Source of the DNA: Knufia peltigerae | Taxonomy: Eukaryota > Ascomycota > Eurotiomycetes > Chaetothyriales > Trichomeriaceae | DNA length: 64,000 nt | Direction of reading: 5' to 3' | Assembly: GCA_030247855.1 (NCBI GenBank) | Contig: JAPDRN010000014.1 | Location: 1 to 64,000 of the forward strand | In this document: one piece after another, positions 12,393-23,766 of the stretch | Layout of the letters: each line of letters opens with the position of its first letter | How positions within the stretch are numbered: the first letter of the stretch is position 1 | Notes under the pieces: generated by a model | Databases searched by the model: none | The model's input: only the letters and a program-made list of their open reading frames with translations | Told to the model about the DNA's origin: nothing | Program-made: the position numbers and the translations under genes

Positions 12393-13853
12393 TCACCAAA
12401 TCTTCCACCAAGCAGACTTGCTCTTTCCCATCACACCTTCAGCGTCCACTCTCGGAGTGGTCGCATTCATCATCGCACTCACCACCTCCTTGTCCGTCGA
12501 CTTTTGTCTCGGGTTCGGCCTGAGGACATACTCATACGTCGTACCGAGATGATACCTCCTCTTACTCTCGACGACCAACCCGCTGTCCCGGATGACCTGG
12601 TCAATGTCCTTGTTGTTCCAACACCCGTAGCGGTGAGCGTGGAGTTTGGCGTTATTGTCCAAGAAACGATTGACGAAGCCGTAGTACGACCGGCCGTGTT
12701 CGAGCAAGAGAATCTTTCCTCCTCTGTCCGACAAGGTTTCCGCAGGTTCTTTCCCTTTCTCCTTCTCCGTCTCCTGATCGGCCCCGTGATCCCTTTTCTG
12801 CCATTGACCCTCTTGTCGTTCCTCCTCCTCCTCCATCATCGCTTTGACGTCCACCCCCGTGCTCCGCTCCCCGGGCTGTCTGACCAACTCGCCCAACCTT
12901 TTCAAGAAAGCCACCGGGTTCGCCATGCTGCAAACCCCCATGGTCTGAACGATCGTGTCGAACCCACCCTCGGGCCTGGCGATCAGTCTCCTCTCGGCCG
13001 CGTCGCCCACCACGAACCTGACGTCCCCTCGGAACTTGGCAATGTTCTCCGTGTGTTCCTGCATGCTGTCAAACTTTTTCCGGGCCTGGTAGACCATGAT
13101 CTCGCTCAGGTCGTTGAACACGAGACTCTTGACGCGCCTGGTCCGCGGCGTCCTGATCGGGTCGAGGTTGTAGTACTCCAGGTTCCGACCGGTGCCCGCG
13201 CTGACCTCCAGCACGTTCCCGACGGCCTGTCGGCACAGGTTCCTGCGCCGCCTCCCCAAGAGCATGAAGCGTTCGGAAAAGTCGACCTCGTCGTCAAAGT
13301 TGCGGGAGAGGTCCATCCAGCGGGACGAAACGTCGGCGTTTTGGGCCAGGTCCAGCATCTCGGATTCCGCCACCGCCCGTCGATAGGACGTGTACATGTA
13401 CATCAGGTACGTGGAGAGCACGAACCCGACACCACATACCGGGTAAAAATACACGTTGAACGACCGGCCGGTGCGGCGGGACGCGAGGCGGGTGCGAGAG
13501 GACGGAGGAGGAGGAGGAGGAGGAGAGGGAGGGATGTTGTTGTTGTTGTTGTTGACATTGTGTGAGCGAGTTGGTCGGGTATTGTCGGTGGCAGTACGTG
13601 GAGGAGGAGGAGGAGGAGGAGGAGCACGAGGGAGTGTCGTCGATGATGCGTATCTTCTTGTAGTGTACCCATTTCTATAGCCGTACGTCGTCGCAGTCGA
13701 CGTCGAGCGAGTGTAGTAAGATCCCGATAGTGTGGGTATCTCAGAAACCTTCTGACGTGATTTTAAAACTGCTCGCTTCGACAGTAACGATAATGCGAGG
13801 TGCGGAATTCTCGATCTCCCCAAGGAAGACGCAGTCAGCGCGAGCTCCGACAT
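12393..13853 (-). CDS. OMS1: Oms1-like mitochondrial class I methyltransferase
   Basis: Single exon, 486 residues. The N-terminal ~75 residues are Arg/Ser/Thr-rich with almost no acidic residues, as expected of a mitochondrial targeting sequence. Low-complexity runs follow: Pro tracts near 78-85 and 109-117, and an Asn run near 101-106. One hydrophobic segment (about 133-155) fits a single membrane span. The methyltransferase domain contains the SAM-binding motif VLEVSAGTGRNLEYY, then FNDLSEIM and a VQTMGVCSM strand. An acidic/basic insert (about 320-370) separates it from the C-terminal part carrying LLLEHGRSYY. Yeast Oms1 is an inner-membrane methyltransferase-like protein that, in high copy, suppresses oxa1 defects; assignment rests on overall architecture. 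Confidence 0.85.
   Translation of the reverse strand: MSELALTASSLGRSRIPHLALSLLSKRAVLKSRQKVSEIPTLSGSYYTRSTSTATTYGYRNGYTTRRYASSTTLPRAPPPPPPPPRTATDNTRPTRSHNVNNNNNNIPPSPPPPPPPSSRTRLASRRTGRSFNVYFYPVCGVGFVLSTYLMYMYTSYRRAVAESEMLDLAQNADVSSRWMDLSRNFDDEVDFSERFMLLGRRRRNLCRQAVGNVLEVSAGTGRNLEYYNLDPIRTPRTRRVKSLVFNDLSEIMVYQARKKFDSMQEHTENIAKFRGDVRFVVGDAAERRLIARPEGGFDTIVQTMGVCSMANPVAFLKRLGELVRQPGERSTGVDVKAMMEEEEERQEGQWQKRDHGADQETEKEKGKEPAETLSDRGGKILLLEHGRSYYGFVNRFLDNNAKLHAHRYGCWNNKDIDQVIRDSGLVVESKRRYHLGTTYEYVLRPNPRQKSTDKEVVSAMMNATTPRVDAEGVMGKSKSAWWKIW
13505..13625. repeat. In-frame trinucleotide repeats encoding polyPro and polyAsn
   Basis: Three short triplet tracts lie within the Oms1-like coding region: (GGA)n near 13507-13525, (TTG)n near 13534-13552 and (GGA)n near 13601-13623. 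On the coding strand they read as Pro, Asn and Pro runs in the presequence-to-membrane linker, so length changes would keep the frame. Confidence 0.85.
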
Positions 13854-14400
13854 TGCTGTGGTCGTAGCAATAGCGATACGTGGGAGGCTACTTTATGACA
13901 TCTTCTTGGGAGGTTGAGGTTGGTGAGAGAAGCTCGAACGAGAGGAACGTGTCTGGGCAGTCCAATCTACAATGAAGCTGTGTATCCGGTGGTTCTGAGA
14001 ATGATAATTATTTATTTTCTGGCAGCTCGGAATTGCATGCGGAGGTGAGTCAGTATTACTAGCTGTAACCGCCGCTTTTAAGCACTTTGCGGGCTCTGCC
14101 GAGAACGACAAGGCTCGCTCCCCCTATAGAATAACACAAGAGATTCCGTACAAACAAATTAGATGATTTCATCTTGTCTCTCTACCCACGTAGTTATATG
14201 GCTGTGTAGGAACGAATGACTGTCACGGTACTGAAGGACAATAGCATATATATAGATATAGATTCCATCGTAGACCTTGTTTGGGTTTTCAATTTTCCTC
14301 CCTCTTCGTTACCATGTTTCTGCTCCTCAACTTCACCAACCCCTACCGTCTCCGTTTCATTCTATCCCCCATGACCAAGACAGACGATTGTTTTTTGCAG
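13854..14400. promoter_or_regulatory. Oms1-like upstream region
   Basis: 547 bp between the Oms1-like start and the sugar transporter stop, both on the minus strand. An AT-rich stretch near 14245-14260 (ATATATATAG) is the only obvious feature. No gene seen. Confidence 0.5.
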
Positions 14401-16620
14401 TCATGCCTCCTCAGTTCCAGTGTGTTGGACACTGTGAGAAGTCCTTCTATGAGGATCACGCTCACGCTTCTCTTGCTCATTGAAATCCGCAACGATACCA
14501 GCGTCGAAGTGGTACAACGGTTTGAGCTCGGCATTCTTGTTGAAGAAGATGTATCGTTTGATGAACCAAGGCAGCCAGGTACCAACATTGTACTTGATGA
14601 ACCTGCGAGTTGGTACGGCGAAGATGTAATCGAGCTCCTCGAGGGATCGTTGCTAAACAAGAAAAAGAAGGTTAGTGATCAGTGCATGACAACCGGGAGA
14701 CCCCCTATAAATACTTACCTTGGTCTCTGGAACCCACAAGAAGATCATAAGGAGCGCAACCATATTCAAACCCGCGAAGAAACCGAAAGCACCGGTTGGC
14801 GTAAATGCTTCGAGGATCTTGGGGAATGTCAAGCTCAGTACTGCAGCCCAGAAAAGACATGTTGCAACAGCCCAACCCATGCCTGTTGGACAGTCAGCGA
14901 TTGTATTAACCTAAGACCGGCTCATGAGAGACCAGAAACAACTCGGGAACATGTAGCAACAGAGTGGATATCACATATCACGTGATGCAGTCAACTTACC
15001 AACTTCACGGTGTGAGAGAGGGAAAACCTCTGCAGAGTAGGTGAAAGGCACTGGACCTTCTCCAGGCGAATAGAACGCCGCATAGAGATAGATGAACAGG
15101 GCTATGACTCCCATTCGTGCGCTCTGATTGCTTTCTGGAATGTAAAAGGCAAACCCGGCGGCCAGCAGCGTCCAGGCCATCTGAGGGAACGTGAAAAGGA
15201 GCAGAGATCTTCTTCCAAACGTGTCTATAGTGACGAAGGCCGGAATTGCGAAAAGAAAATTGATGCCACCGAAGCCAAAGGAGCCGAGTAGAGCCTCGAT
15301 ATCAGATGCTCCAGAACTGCGGAAAATCGTAGACGAATAGAAGGCCATGATGTTAATACCGCACATCTGCTGGGCGATCATGACCACGAACGAGGCCAGC
15401 GTTGCACGCTGCAGTCGAGGGATGGTGAAGAGTTGGAAAAAGCGAGAGACGTAGGTCGAGTCGCCTACTATTTCGTGTTCGATCTCGATCTGCGTGGAGA
15501 TGTAGTATAGATCCCTGGCGGCAAGAAGGGGATGTCTTCGAAGCTTGCGCAGTGATTGGTACGCTTTCTTGTGCTTGTTGTGCTTGATATACCATCGAGG
15601 GCTCTCCGGACAAAGATAGACCAAGGCCGCCAACGGAATCGCCGGGATGAAGGCGGACCCGATCTGAAGGCGCCATCCAATACTCCCAGCGTAGTATACG
15701 GCCAAGTTGAACGCCGTACCCATGAAAATACCAAAAGCCGTCCAAAATTGCCAGGTCATGACCAGTGCACCACGAATGGGAGCGGGGGAGTTTTCCGCGG
15801 CGAAGATCGGCGTGGTCGCCCCTTTCAAACCCATGCCGATACCCATGATTATACGGCTCGCAAACAACTGTTCCCAGGTTTTGCTGAATGCACCACCGAG
15901 AGGGGTCGCTATGAGAATCATTGCAGAGGCGAAGATGGTTCCACGTCGGCCGAGGTAGAAGTTGCAGGGGTCCGACAGCCAACACCCGAGAAAGGCACTG
16001 CCGATATAGGGAGCAGCGTTGACAAGACCAATAATCCAAAAGTCGCGTTCATAACCAGGCTCGCCTTTGGGTGTGTCCAGGCCAAAGACCTCAGGGAAGG
16101 AAAGGTTGGCACCGTTGGATCCTGTTTGATCCCATCCCTGGACAGCGGCACCAATCGAGCAGACGGCGACAGTAATGTAGAGTTGCTTTGGGTGGCGCCA
16201 TTTCTTGGTGACTTCGACATGTAGAGCATCTCGCTCTTCATCGTCGAGGTCGGTCACGTTTTCGTAATTGCTGGGGTTCTGGGCAACGAGAGCGCCTTTC
16301 TTGATCAGCTCGACCTCATCGGTCATGCCGGTACGAGCAGCAAACTCTTCGACCTTTTGTGTCGCTCGTTAGAAGGCGGTGCATGCACATTGTCCACAGG
16401 CCAAGGCAAACTTACATCTTTCATGAGTTGTTCTCGAGGAATATCTGCAAGAGGGTTCGATACCCTTCAAGCTTAGCCAAGGACGGAGAGTCAAAAGCGC
16501 CTCAAGAGCTTACTTTGCATCCAAGTTCCTATCCCTATTCAGGTCGGCCACAGTGGAACGTCGACGAGCACCTCCTGCGCCCTCGAAGTTTTGATATTGG
16601 ATATCTTTGCTGTCTGCCAT
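14401..16620 (-). CDS. MFS sugar porter (hexose/oligosaccharide-type transporter)
   Basis: Five exons deduced: 16620-16514, 16464-16416, 16353-15000, 14882-14719, 14652-14401; the sum is 641 residues. The start is the ATG giving MADSKDIQYQNFEG. The alternative acceptor for exon 2 (CTTGCAG) breaks the frame, while the upstream AAG at 16465-16467 restores the run SNPLADIPREQLM, so I chose that. Sugar-porter features include a GRRG-type loop (YLGRRGTIF), PESPRWYIK after TM6, GRRSLLL and PETK after TM12. About twelve hydrophobic segments are visible, with a long hydrophilic N-terminus and a charged cytosolic tail (about 84 residues). It should be a plasma-membrane H+ symporter. The exact sugar cannot be read from the sequence. 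Confidence 0.88.
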
Positions 16621-17959
16621 GGCAGGATGAGTATGCTCGGGTTTCGTTTCACGAAAAATGAAGGAGGGGGACGGGTGAGAACGTTCTCGGGTCCTTACTA
16701 TATCATTCAACTACAACTTGGCTGAGGACTCCCCCTCACACCCAAGAGTCCTTGATGCATCTTGGCTGCGCATCTGCCCAGCTCGATCTGATTGAGGTGA
16801 CATCGTGTCTTGGTGACTTCTTGTCGCCAAAACTATCCTCGGGCGGTGTCGAGGTGTCTAGGCGCCGCGATGGTCCATAGCACCTTCAATGCCTTGGCCA
16901 AGTAATGGTTTTGGGGCGATGAAGTCATGGCAAAGGCAGATTGGTCGTCCGCCAAGTCAAGAATGAAGGGAATGTAGTGCCAGCCAAGAGGGATGGGGAA
17001 GTCAAGTATCGAGGGATGAGGTGTGCCAATGGTAGCAAGCCCGCAACCCCAGAGCACTGGCGGAGCTTGGCACATCAACCCGGAGGACAGCATGGGGAGC
17101 AGAAGTACGTAGGAACCTCTGGTCAGGCAGAAGGACGCATGTCTCGCAGGGACAGGGTTTTTGACGCAGCGGAGTTGCAATATGGTCTGGGAAGATATAG
17201 GCTTGGGATGTGTCGCTCAGTAACCCCATGGATCTTGAAGGAAAATGCTCATCCGGAGGGGTCCATCATCGTGGTGACTCTGCCCAGGCTGTCAAGTAGG
17301 TCATCCGGCTTCTGGTTCATCGATTCTTTCGCTCAAAAGCATCATATCGAAGTTCGTGGCGTCAAGGACAGAAGATGTGGACAATGGAAGCGATCATTTT
17401 TGTGACTGTTTCAACCGTGGCATCATTCTGCGGTCGGAGGATCCCAGCGCTGATACAGAATTGCCGTCTTACCGTTGCAAATCTCATAGGCCAAGGTCTG
17501 GGCTTGAAGCAAATCGTTGGATCAGCATTTGGAGGGAACTATTTAGATCGACAAGGTGGTATGCAATGGGGAGGTGACAGAATGAGGGTTTCCCGTGTTT
17601 GCTCGAGAGAACGAGGTAGGAAACTATAAGCCGCATCGCCTTACACCCACCAGGTATTTAAAATATTGTCCTTTGCGAGATTCCGTACAAACCCTAGTAT
17701 TGTGCAACATGCAAAACACTCAACAATTTCTTATGCTCGCCATAGTACAAGCGTGATTCATTCTACAGTTTTACCAAACGGTTTCTTATGGCTTTGAAGC
17801 TACGATCTCCTTCTCAACAGCAGCAAGATAGTCCCCGAACAAGAACACTTCGGCTTGGAGAATGCATTTGTTGAATGTCCACCCAGAGAACAAAATGCCA
17901 GAACGAATTTGTGCCTTCGAGAATGAGGGTTTCAGCAAGACTTTCACACACTACGACAA

Positions 17960-18012
17960 CTTTCATCTTTACCAACGTCATGTGCTTCGTGGTGCCAGAT
18001 ATCAGAAGTTCA
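17960..18012. repeat. Diverged direct repeat, copy 1
   Basis: About 52 bp starting TTTCATCTTTACCAACG match the segment near 18434-18486 (starting TTTCATCTTCAGCAAGA) at roughly 40 of 52 positions by eye, in the same orientation and about 475 bp apart. Eight of the twelve differences are transitions. Neither copy lies in a supported gene. Confidence 0.55.
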
Positions 18013-18433
18013 AGTTGAACATGTCTGGCCGAACTTCTGGCGATGGGTATTACGCACACCCACCTCTGCATCAGGCACAAGGTATACAATAGTTATGCTG
18101 GAGTTAACCCCCAATTGCAATTCGCTACTCTGTGTAGAGATACCTTTGTGAAAGGCACACGACTGAGTAACTAATAGTTTGGTCATTATTACTGTCCTTA
18201 TTAGTGTCTCAGTGCTCGTCATTCTCAATGTTCTTGAGAATGTCTCTTGACCTAATTGGATCTTGTCGGTCGCCATTCAACCTATACTTGAGTATTGATA
18301 CTAAGAAATGACACGACATGTTCGGGGGTTACTTCAGTGATATATACCTGGTAGGTACTCCGTAGCCTTGTGCGTACTTCTGAGGAGGACCAGAAATTAC
18401 TAGACGAGGAAAAGTGAAACTCAAGTCTACAGT

Positions 18434-18486
18434 TTTCATCTTCAGCAAGATCATCTGCTCCGTGACACCAAATATCAGGAGTTCTA
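18434..18486. repeat. Diverged direct repeat, copy 2
   Basis: Partner of the repeat near 17960-18012. Similarity fades within a few bases past the shared CAGRAGTTC segment on the right and is weak on the left. Confidence 0.55.
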
Positions 18487-18834
18487 AGGAGAACAATCAA
18501 TTCTTCAACAAGGCATACTGATATCTGGAACAATTTGCTGTTGATGAAAGCAAGTCATGTTATGTACAGATTCCGTGCTCGATAAGATGGGAAACTGAGC
18601 CGAGTTGAAAACAGCCTTGATCGATGAGCCTTTTTGTGTGGGCTGACAGAATCATTCCCGTTCAAAACGATTCTCATGCGGAGAACAACGGTTGCGTCCC
18701 ACTGTAGTCGTACTTCGTTACTCCGTACATTTGCCAGACATAGCAGAGAAAAAAAAAGAGTGTTCGTAGACCATACAATAGAGTAGGTCGGGGAGCGTTG
18801 TAGAAAGAAAAGAGTCTGTGTGACTCGACTCGCC

Positions 18835-20292
18835 ATGGCTGATGATTCGTCCCCTCCACAGCACATTCTGATCATAGGCGCAGGTGAATTCGGTCTGAGC
18901 ACCGCGCTCTCCCTCCTCTCCAGACCGGCGTACAACGACAGCCGGATAACCATCGTCGATGGCTCGCCGCAGCTACCGAACCCATCCGGTTCTTCAGTCG
19001 ACGCCAACCGTATCGTCAGAGCCGACTATGCGGACGTCCTTTATTCCCGGCTCGCCAGCGAGTCGCAGCACTTCTGGCGGGACACGTCCGACGATGGATG
19101 GGGCGGCCAAGGACGATACCACCAGCCTGGATTCGTGCTCACCGCCGACGCCGGCGCGGGTGAATACCTGGGTCAAGCGATGAAGTCCGTACTCAGTGTC
19201 GCGGCCGAGGCGAGGGGGCTGGACTCACACAAGATCCGGGAATTACATGGTCAGGACGAGATCAAGAAAGCCACGGGATATAAAAATGTCACGGGGGAAT
19301 ACGGCTACGCCAATTTCAACTCGGGCTGGGCGGACGCTGAAGCATGCGTCGCGTACGCACTGAGAAGGGTACACAAGGAGGGTGGTGGTCGAGTGACCAT
19401 CCGTAGCGGCGCAAAGGTCGAGAGATTGTCCTTTTCCGCCGACACCTGCACGGGCGCCGTGTTATCGGACGGCGAGAGCATAAGTGCGGACCTGGTCATC
19501 CTCGCGGCCGGCGCGTGGTCACCTACACTGATCGATCTACAAGGCCGGTGTCTGGCCACCGGCCAAGTAGTCGCCTTCATCGACATCACCGAGGAAGAGC
19601 AAGCGGCCATGGGCGACCGACCGGTCATCATGAATATGAGTCGTGGCATGTTCATCATCCCGCCACGAGACAACAAGCTCAAGATCGCCCGACATGGCTT
19701 TGGATATACCAACCCGGTCAAGGTCCCGAGAAAGAATATACAACCCACCGTGACGGAAGGGGATGAGTATGTCGAAGTCAGCGTTCCCATGACTGGTGTC
19801 TCGGTCCCTCTAGAAGGACAAGAAGCTTTGAGAGAAGCACTCCGAGATCTTGTACCTCACATGGCAGATCGACCATTTATACGCACAAGACTATGCTGGT
19901 ATTGCGATACGTGAGTTTTTTTTCCCCCTTGTCTTTTTTTGGTGGCGCCTGCGACCCTCGAGTTGCAACAGCTAACAACACACATGCGTTCACACAGACC
20001 AACGGGTGATTTCTTGATAACATACCACCCACGACATAAATCCCTTTTTGTCGCGACCGGAGGAAGTGGACACGGATTCAAATTCTTCCCCGTCATAGGC
20101 GACAAGGTTGTCGACGCGATCCAAGGCAATCTCGATCCTGTGTATGCCCGGCAGTGGCGCTGGCGATGTGACGAGGATTTGCAGAAATTATGCGGCCCTG
20201 GGGGCTTCACGGGTTGCGAGGACGGTAGTCGCGCCGGGGGTAGGGGTATGATTCTAGAAGAAGAAATGGCCAGGACCGAAAGCAAGAGATGA
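18835..20292 (+). CDS. FAD-dependent amine/amino-acid oxidase (sarcosine oxidase / fructosyl-amino-acid oxidase family)
   Basis: Two exons, 18835-19910 and 19998-20292 (intron 87 bp), give 456 residues. The start ATG sits in a CGCCATGG context. The N-terminal dinucleotide fold is ILIIGAGEFGLSTAL. The family's RIVRADY-type segment follows at about 60. The C-terminal domain contains CWYCDTPTGDFLI (rebuilt across the intron) and FVATGGSGHGFKF, the FAD-closing motif of the monomeric sarcosine oxidase / pipecolate oxidase / amadoriase group. The Cys in WYCDT is conserved in fungal members. Members oxidise secondary amines to imines with H2O2 release. No PTS1-like C-terminal tripeptide is present (ends TESKR), so a cytosolic form is possible. 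Substrate (fructosyl amino acid, saccharopine, pipecolate or another N-alkyl amine) is undecided. Confidence 0.88.
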
Positions 20293-21782
20293 AGTGAGAG
20301 AATAAAAAAGTAGATTGTACTCGGTACGTACATACCCAAATGTCCACTGGTCCTGGTACTGGTACGGGATGTTCTCGAGTTGTCTTGACCTCTTGGAACG
20401 TTGCAATCACCATCGGGGAGTGAGCGGTAAGGAGACAAACACAACAGCCACAGAGAGCATCCGCACATCAGTGATACAAACTACTGATACTTTTTGTATT
20501 TCCGTGATGCGGACTTTTTTGTCTCGGATCAAAACTGTCAATGTCGTTTTTGGGTTTCGACGCATCCCTCCCGTCAGTTCCCATCATTCCAGCATGGTAC
20601 AGTGACTGTGACTAGCTAGGTAGCTAGCAAATGGCCAGCGAATGCATGATACTACACAATATCGAGTAAGAGGCCAATAGGTTTATATTTAATTGGAATC
20701 GAATAAGATTACCTAATTACCCCCTTTGACCTTTTCACTCGACCTGATTCTTAAGTGCAGGAAATGAGATATACAGGACCCCATCGACCCCTTTTTCTAC
20801 CCGTAAAGTTTTGTCCTTTTGTGTCGTGCCTACTGTAGAGGAAAATCCCCTAGATCGTAAAAATCGTAGATCTAGACAAGTACGGGCAATGAAGTCCTCT
20901 GTATGGGACCTATTTGGCCACCAACCCCTGTCTGATCAACTGTCAAGATTCATATTAAATCTGGACACCATCTTCGATTGACGTCGAGTACGGTATCTAG
21001 GTAGCGTAATGAAGTGAGTTGAGGAAAAAGGGGGGGGGGAGGGGGAAATGTCTCGTCAATCATCCAGCCAGCCCATGAACGAGCCGCCATATCTATCACG
21101 TACCAGATACAGAAACAAATGCACAGACCACCCTTTTTATTCTACAAAATGAAAGAGCAGAAACGCGTCTTTGACGTTGTTTTCTTCAACTCGGCCTCTG
21201 CAACTCCCATTTTACATTTACAAATCCTCGACTGTAACCCGAAATGAATTCGTTTTTTCTTTTTCCCTCTTTCTTCTTCTTCTTCTACACACTTTTAACC
21301 AAATCTTTCCCATGTAATCGGTGCTCATCACATCATGACTCTTTCCTCATCCTCGTCCTCTCTCTGTCTTCCCCTCTCTCTTTCTCGCTCTCTCACAAAC
21401 CAACAAAGTCATGGTGCGGTTGTTGATCAGCCCCCAAGATTAGCACAAAAATACGCCGAACACATCAAAGAATTCCTTCCTGACCTGGCCCCTGCCCCCC
21501 TGTCCCCAAGTCAAAAACATGATGGCCGTCGGAAGCAAATGCTGTTGTTTTCAAATTTCACGGACTGTTTAACACCTCTCTACTCGTACACACGCGCACA
21601 CGCTCGGGCGCTCCAAACGAAATGCGCAACCAAGGCACCAGTACCAGCACGGCCAGCGACAAACGGGAGACCAACCACGCCGGGTCCCTCACTGACACAC
21701 AGCCACATACACACAAACGAAGGGACCCTTGGAGGCCTTGCACTCGCAAAAACGTTCGCAACATTTCGTACACCGGAAATGG

Positions 21783-21813
<31 letters not shown>

Positions 21814-22817
21814 GTTGCCCCTAGGTGGGAAAAGGGAAAAAAAGGCAAGCCTCGAAAGATGAATAAAAATAACCCTCGGACATCCGTCCCATCCCATCTC
21901 TTTCACATTCAGCCTCTTCTCTCACATCTAACAAAAGGACGATGGACGACTCATTTTGACCCTACAGAAACGATTCTTGACCGCAGACAAACAAGTCTAC
22001 AGGTGAGTCTCAACTTTAAGCCCCCTCGAACAACGACCGTGTACAGGGATCGAACAAGTACACCTTCAACTATAAAAGTCACACGACTCACAGGTCACAG
22101 CAACAACATCAGGAGAGAGAAACAGTTGAGTTTGGGAGGATGAAAAATAATATTGAGCTATCATGCAATGCTGTTGTTCATGCTTTCCGATCTAGCAATA
22201 CCTCAGCAACGACCACGATACCCAGCACCCTCCGCCCATCCGGCCACAGTTTGTTCCAACACCTCACCCGCTTTTCATCAATACAATCTGACAGTCGCCC
22301 ATCGGCGACCATAACGGCTTTCGAAAAAAAATTAGCCGTGGAAAAAACCCAATTTATCAAAGATCAAGATGCGGATCCCCACGACCGAACGATGTTCCTT
22401 ATGGGGAAAAGTCGTTGGAAGATGATCGACGATGCCTCCCTTGAGGACGATCGTTTTCACATCGACAAGTGAAGCAGAGAGAAGTCGCAATCTGAACGGT
22501 AAACGAGAATTCGACCAGCGCGCCGAATACCGCCCAATGATGCCCGTTAGAGTCGATGAAGACCTCCATGTCTAATTTGATGTACAGGCCTTGCACCCCA
22601 CCTTTTTGGTGCTCAAGCCCGAAAGAAAAAGGAAAGAATCTCGCTCAAGAACGCCTTGCAATGCTCATAGATAGTCGTGACACGGGCAGAAAAAGCAAGA
22701 TGGTAGGTGTTGTGTGATGATGCACGCAGTGATCACTCAACCTCGACAATATGACCTTTGCCGGGAGAGGTCACGCAGTGCTGTTGATACACGGCAGTGA
22801 AAAGATCACCAAAGCAT
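20293..22817. other. 2.5-kb spacer between convergent genes
   Basis: The spacer separates the 3' ends of the FAD oxidase (+) and TBP (-). It contains pyrimidine-rich stretches (about 21250-21400), a G run near 21028-21045 and a CCTG tetranucleotide repeat (about 21781-21812). Several overlapping frames on both strands are low-complexity and show no family features. Its length is unusual for a convergent spacer, so an unrecognised non-coding transcript is possible. Confidence 0.45.
21781..21813. repeat. (CCTG)n tetranucleotide repeat
   Basis: About eight consecutive GCCT/CCTG units in the spacer between the FAD oxidase and TBP genes. Not within a supported coding region. Confidence 0.9.
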
Positions 22818-23766
22818 CTAGACTTTGCGGAAGTCTGGCAAGCATGTTAGTTGACCTGACAGCTTCTCCTCCGGCGTTGTTGGGCTTACCTGATAATGTC
22901 GGGTAGATCTGCTCGAATGCCTGATAGATCTCCTCGCGGACCTTGGCACCAGTGAGTACGATCTTGCCGCTCACGAAGATCAACAAGACGATCTTGGGCT
23001 TGATCATGCGATAGATGAGACCAGGGAACAGTTCAGGCTCGTACGAGCTGAAAGGGTGATGCTTTGATGCCAAACCCTCCAATCGGATAGGAAACTTTAT
23101 GTCGCAAGAGCCGACAATGTTCTGGATCTTGAAATCGGTGAACTTGGCATTGAAGCCAAGTTTTTGAATGATACGGGCGTACTTGCGGCTGGCAAGTTTC
23201 GAATCATCTTCCGATTTAGCACCCGTGACGACCATCTTGCCTGAGGCAAAGATCAGAGCGGTTGTCTTGGGGTCTCGAATACGCATGATCACGGCAGCGA
23301 AACGCTGAAGTAGGTTAGCACGGAAATGTGCAAGTAGATGTTAAATCTAAACCCACCTTGGGATTGTACTCAGCATTACGGGCATGGAGTGCAATTGTCT
23401 TCAAATCCAGACGACAGTCAAGGTTGACCGTGGCCACGATGTTTCTTTTCAGGCCAAGTTAACCTCTGCTGACCAAGCATATTTGGGCAACACAGGATAG
23501 GGTACTCACTGCAAAGTAGGCACAATACCACTCACTCCAGCACCAGGCGTAGCACTCGGAGTCTGAGGAGCTTGTAGAGCATTTGCTCCTGGTTGTGACC
23601 CGTTCATCTTTCCATCTGCGTAGGAGCCACCATTGAGGTTCTGTCCGTCTTTCTCAGAGGAGGGCGGTGTCAAGTCCCCGGCGCCACCGGGAAACGAGAG
23701 AGACGCAGGGGAGGTGAAGGCCTTTGCCTGTTGTGCGGTGGAGGGATGAGTGGTAAGAGACTCCAT
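22818..23766 (-). CDS. SPT15: TATA-binding protein (TBP)
   Basis: Four coding exons: 23766-23510, 23444-23357, 23304-22890, 22834-22818; the sum is 258 residues. The non-conserved N-terminus (about 1-85) is rich in Gly, Pro, Ser and Thr. The saddle domain then starts at PTLQNIVATVNLDCRLDL and contains both direct repeats: [35 protein letters not shown], and in the second half LIFVSGKIVLTGAKVREE. The last exon is only 17 nt and supplies the canonical C-terminus after TLS (DFRKV, stop). TBP nucleates pre-initiation complexes for all three nuclear RNA polymerases. A further intron may lie in the 5' UTR: the upstream sequence has a strong CTAAC branch, pyrimidine tract and CAG ending at 23862, although its donor (perhaps GTACGA at 24051) is uncertain. 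Confidence 0.97.

Larger units (their letters stand above)
16621..18834. promoter_or_regulatory. Divergent intergenic region, sugar transporter / FAD oxidase
   Basis: 2.2 kb between two divergent genes. No convincing gene is present. TACTCCGTA occurs at 18356-18364 and 18719-18727. A diverged direct repeat (about 17960-18012 and 18434-18486) is described separately. A pyrimidine/purine-rich stretch precedes the oxidase start. Confidence 0.5.

Noticed and set aside
12345..13565. 406-residue open frame on the plus strand
   Set aside because: Antisense to the Oms1-like gene; composition (Val/Asp/His-rich) is typical of a shadow frame.
14281..14985. 234-residue plus-strand frame
   Set aside because: It overlaps the last two exons of the sugar transporter, which are supported by splice sites and family sequence.
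16416..16464. Alternative acceptor CTTGCAG for sugar transporter exon 2
   Set aside because: Joining there gives a stop codon soon after; the upstream AAG acceptor restores conserved sequence and frame.
16451..16467. T-loop-like hairpin GGGTTCGATACCC
   Set aside because: It lies across the exon 2 start of the sugar transporter and the rest of a tRNA is absent.
16833..17405. Frames of 115 and 154 residues upstream of the sugar transporter
   Set aside because: They overlap on opposite strands, have no family features and no clear start context.
21335..22143. Overlapping frames of 170-175 residues between the FAD oxidase and TBP genes
   Set aside because: Low-complexity Ser/Leu/Pro and Cys/Leu runs come from pyrimidine tracts and the CCTG repeat; no splice pattern gives a credible protein.
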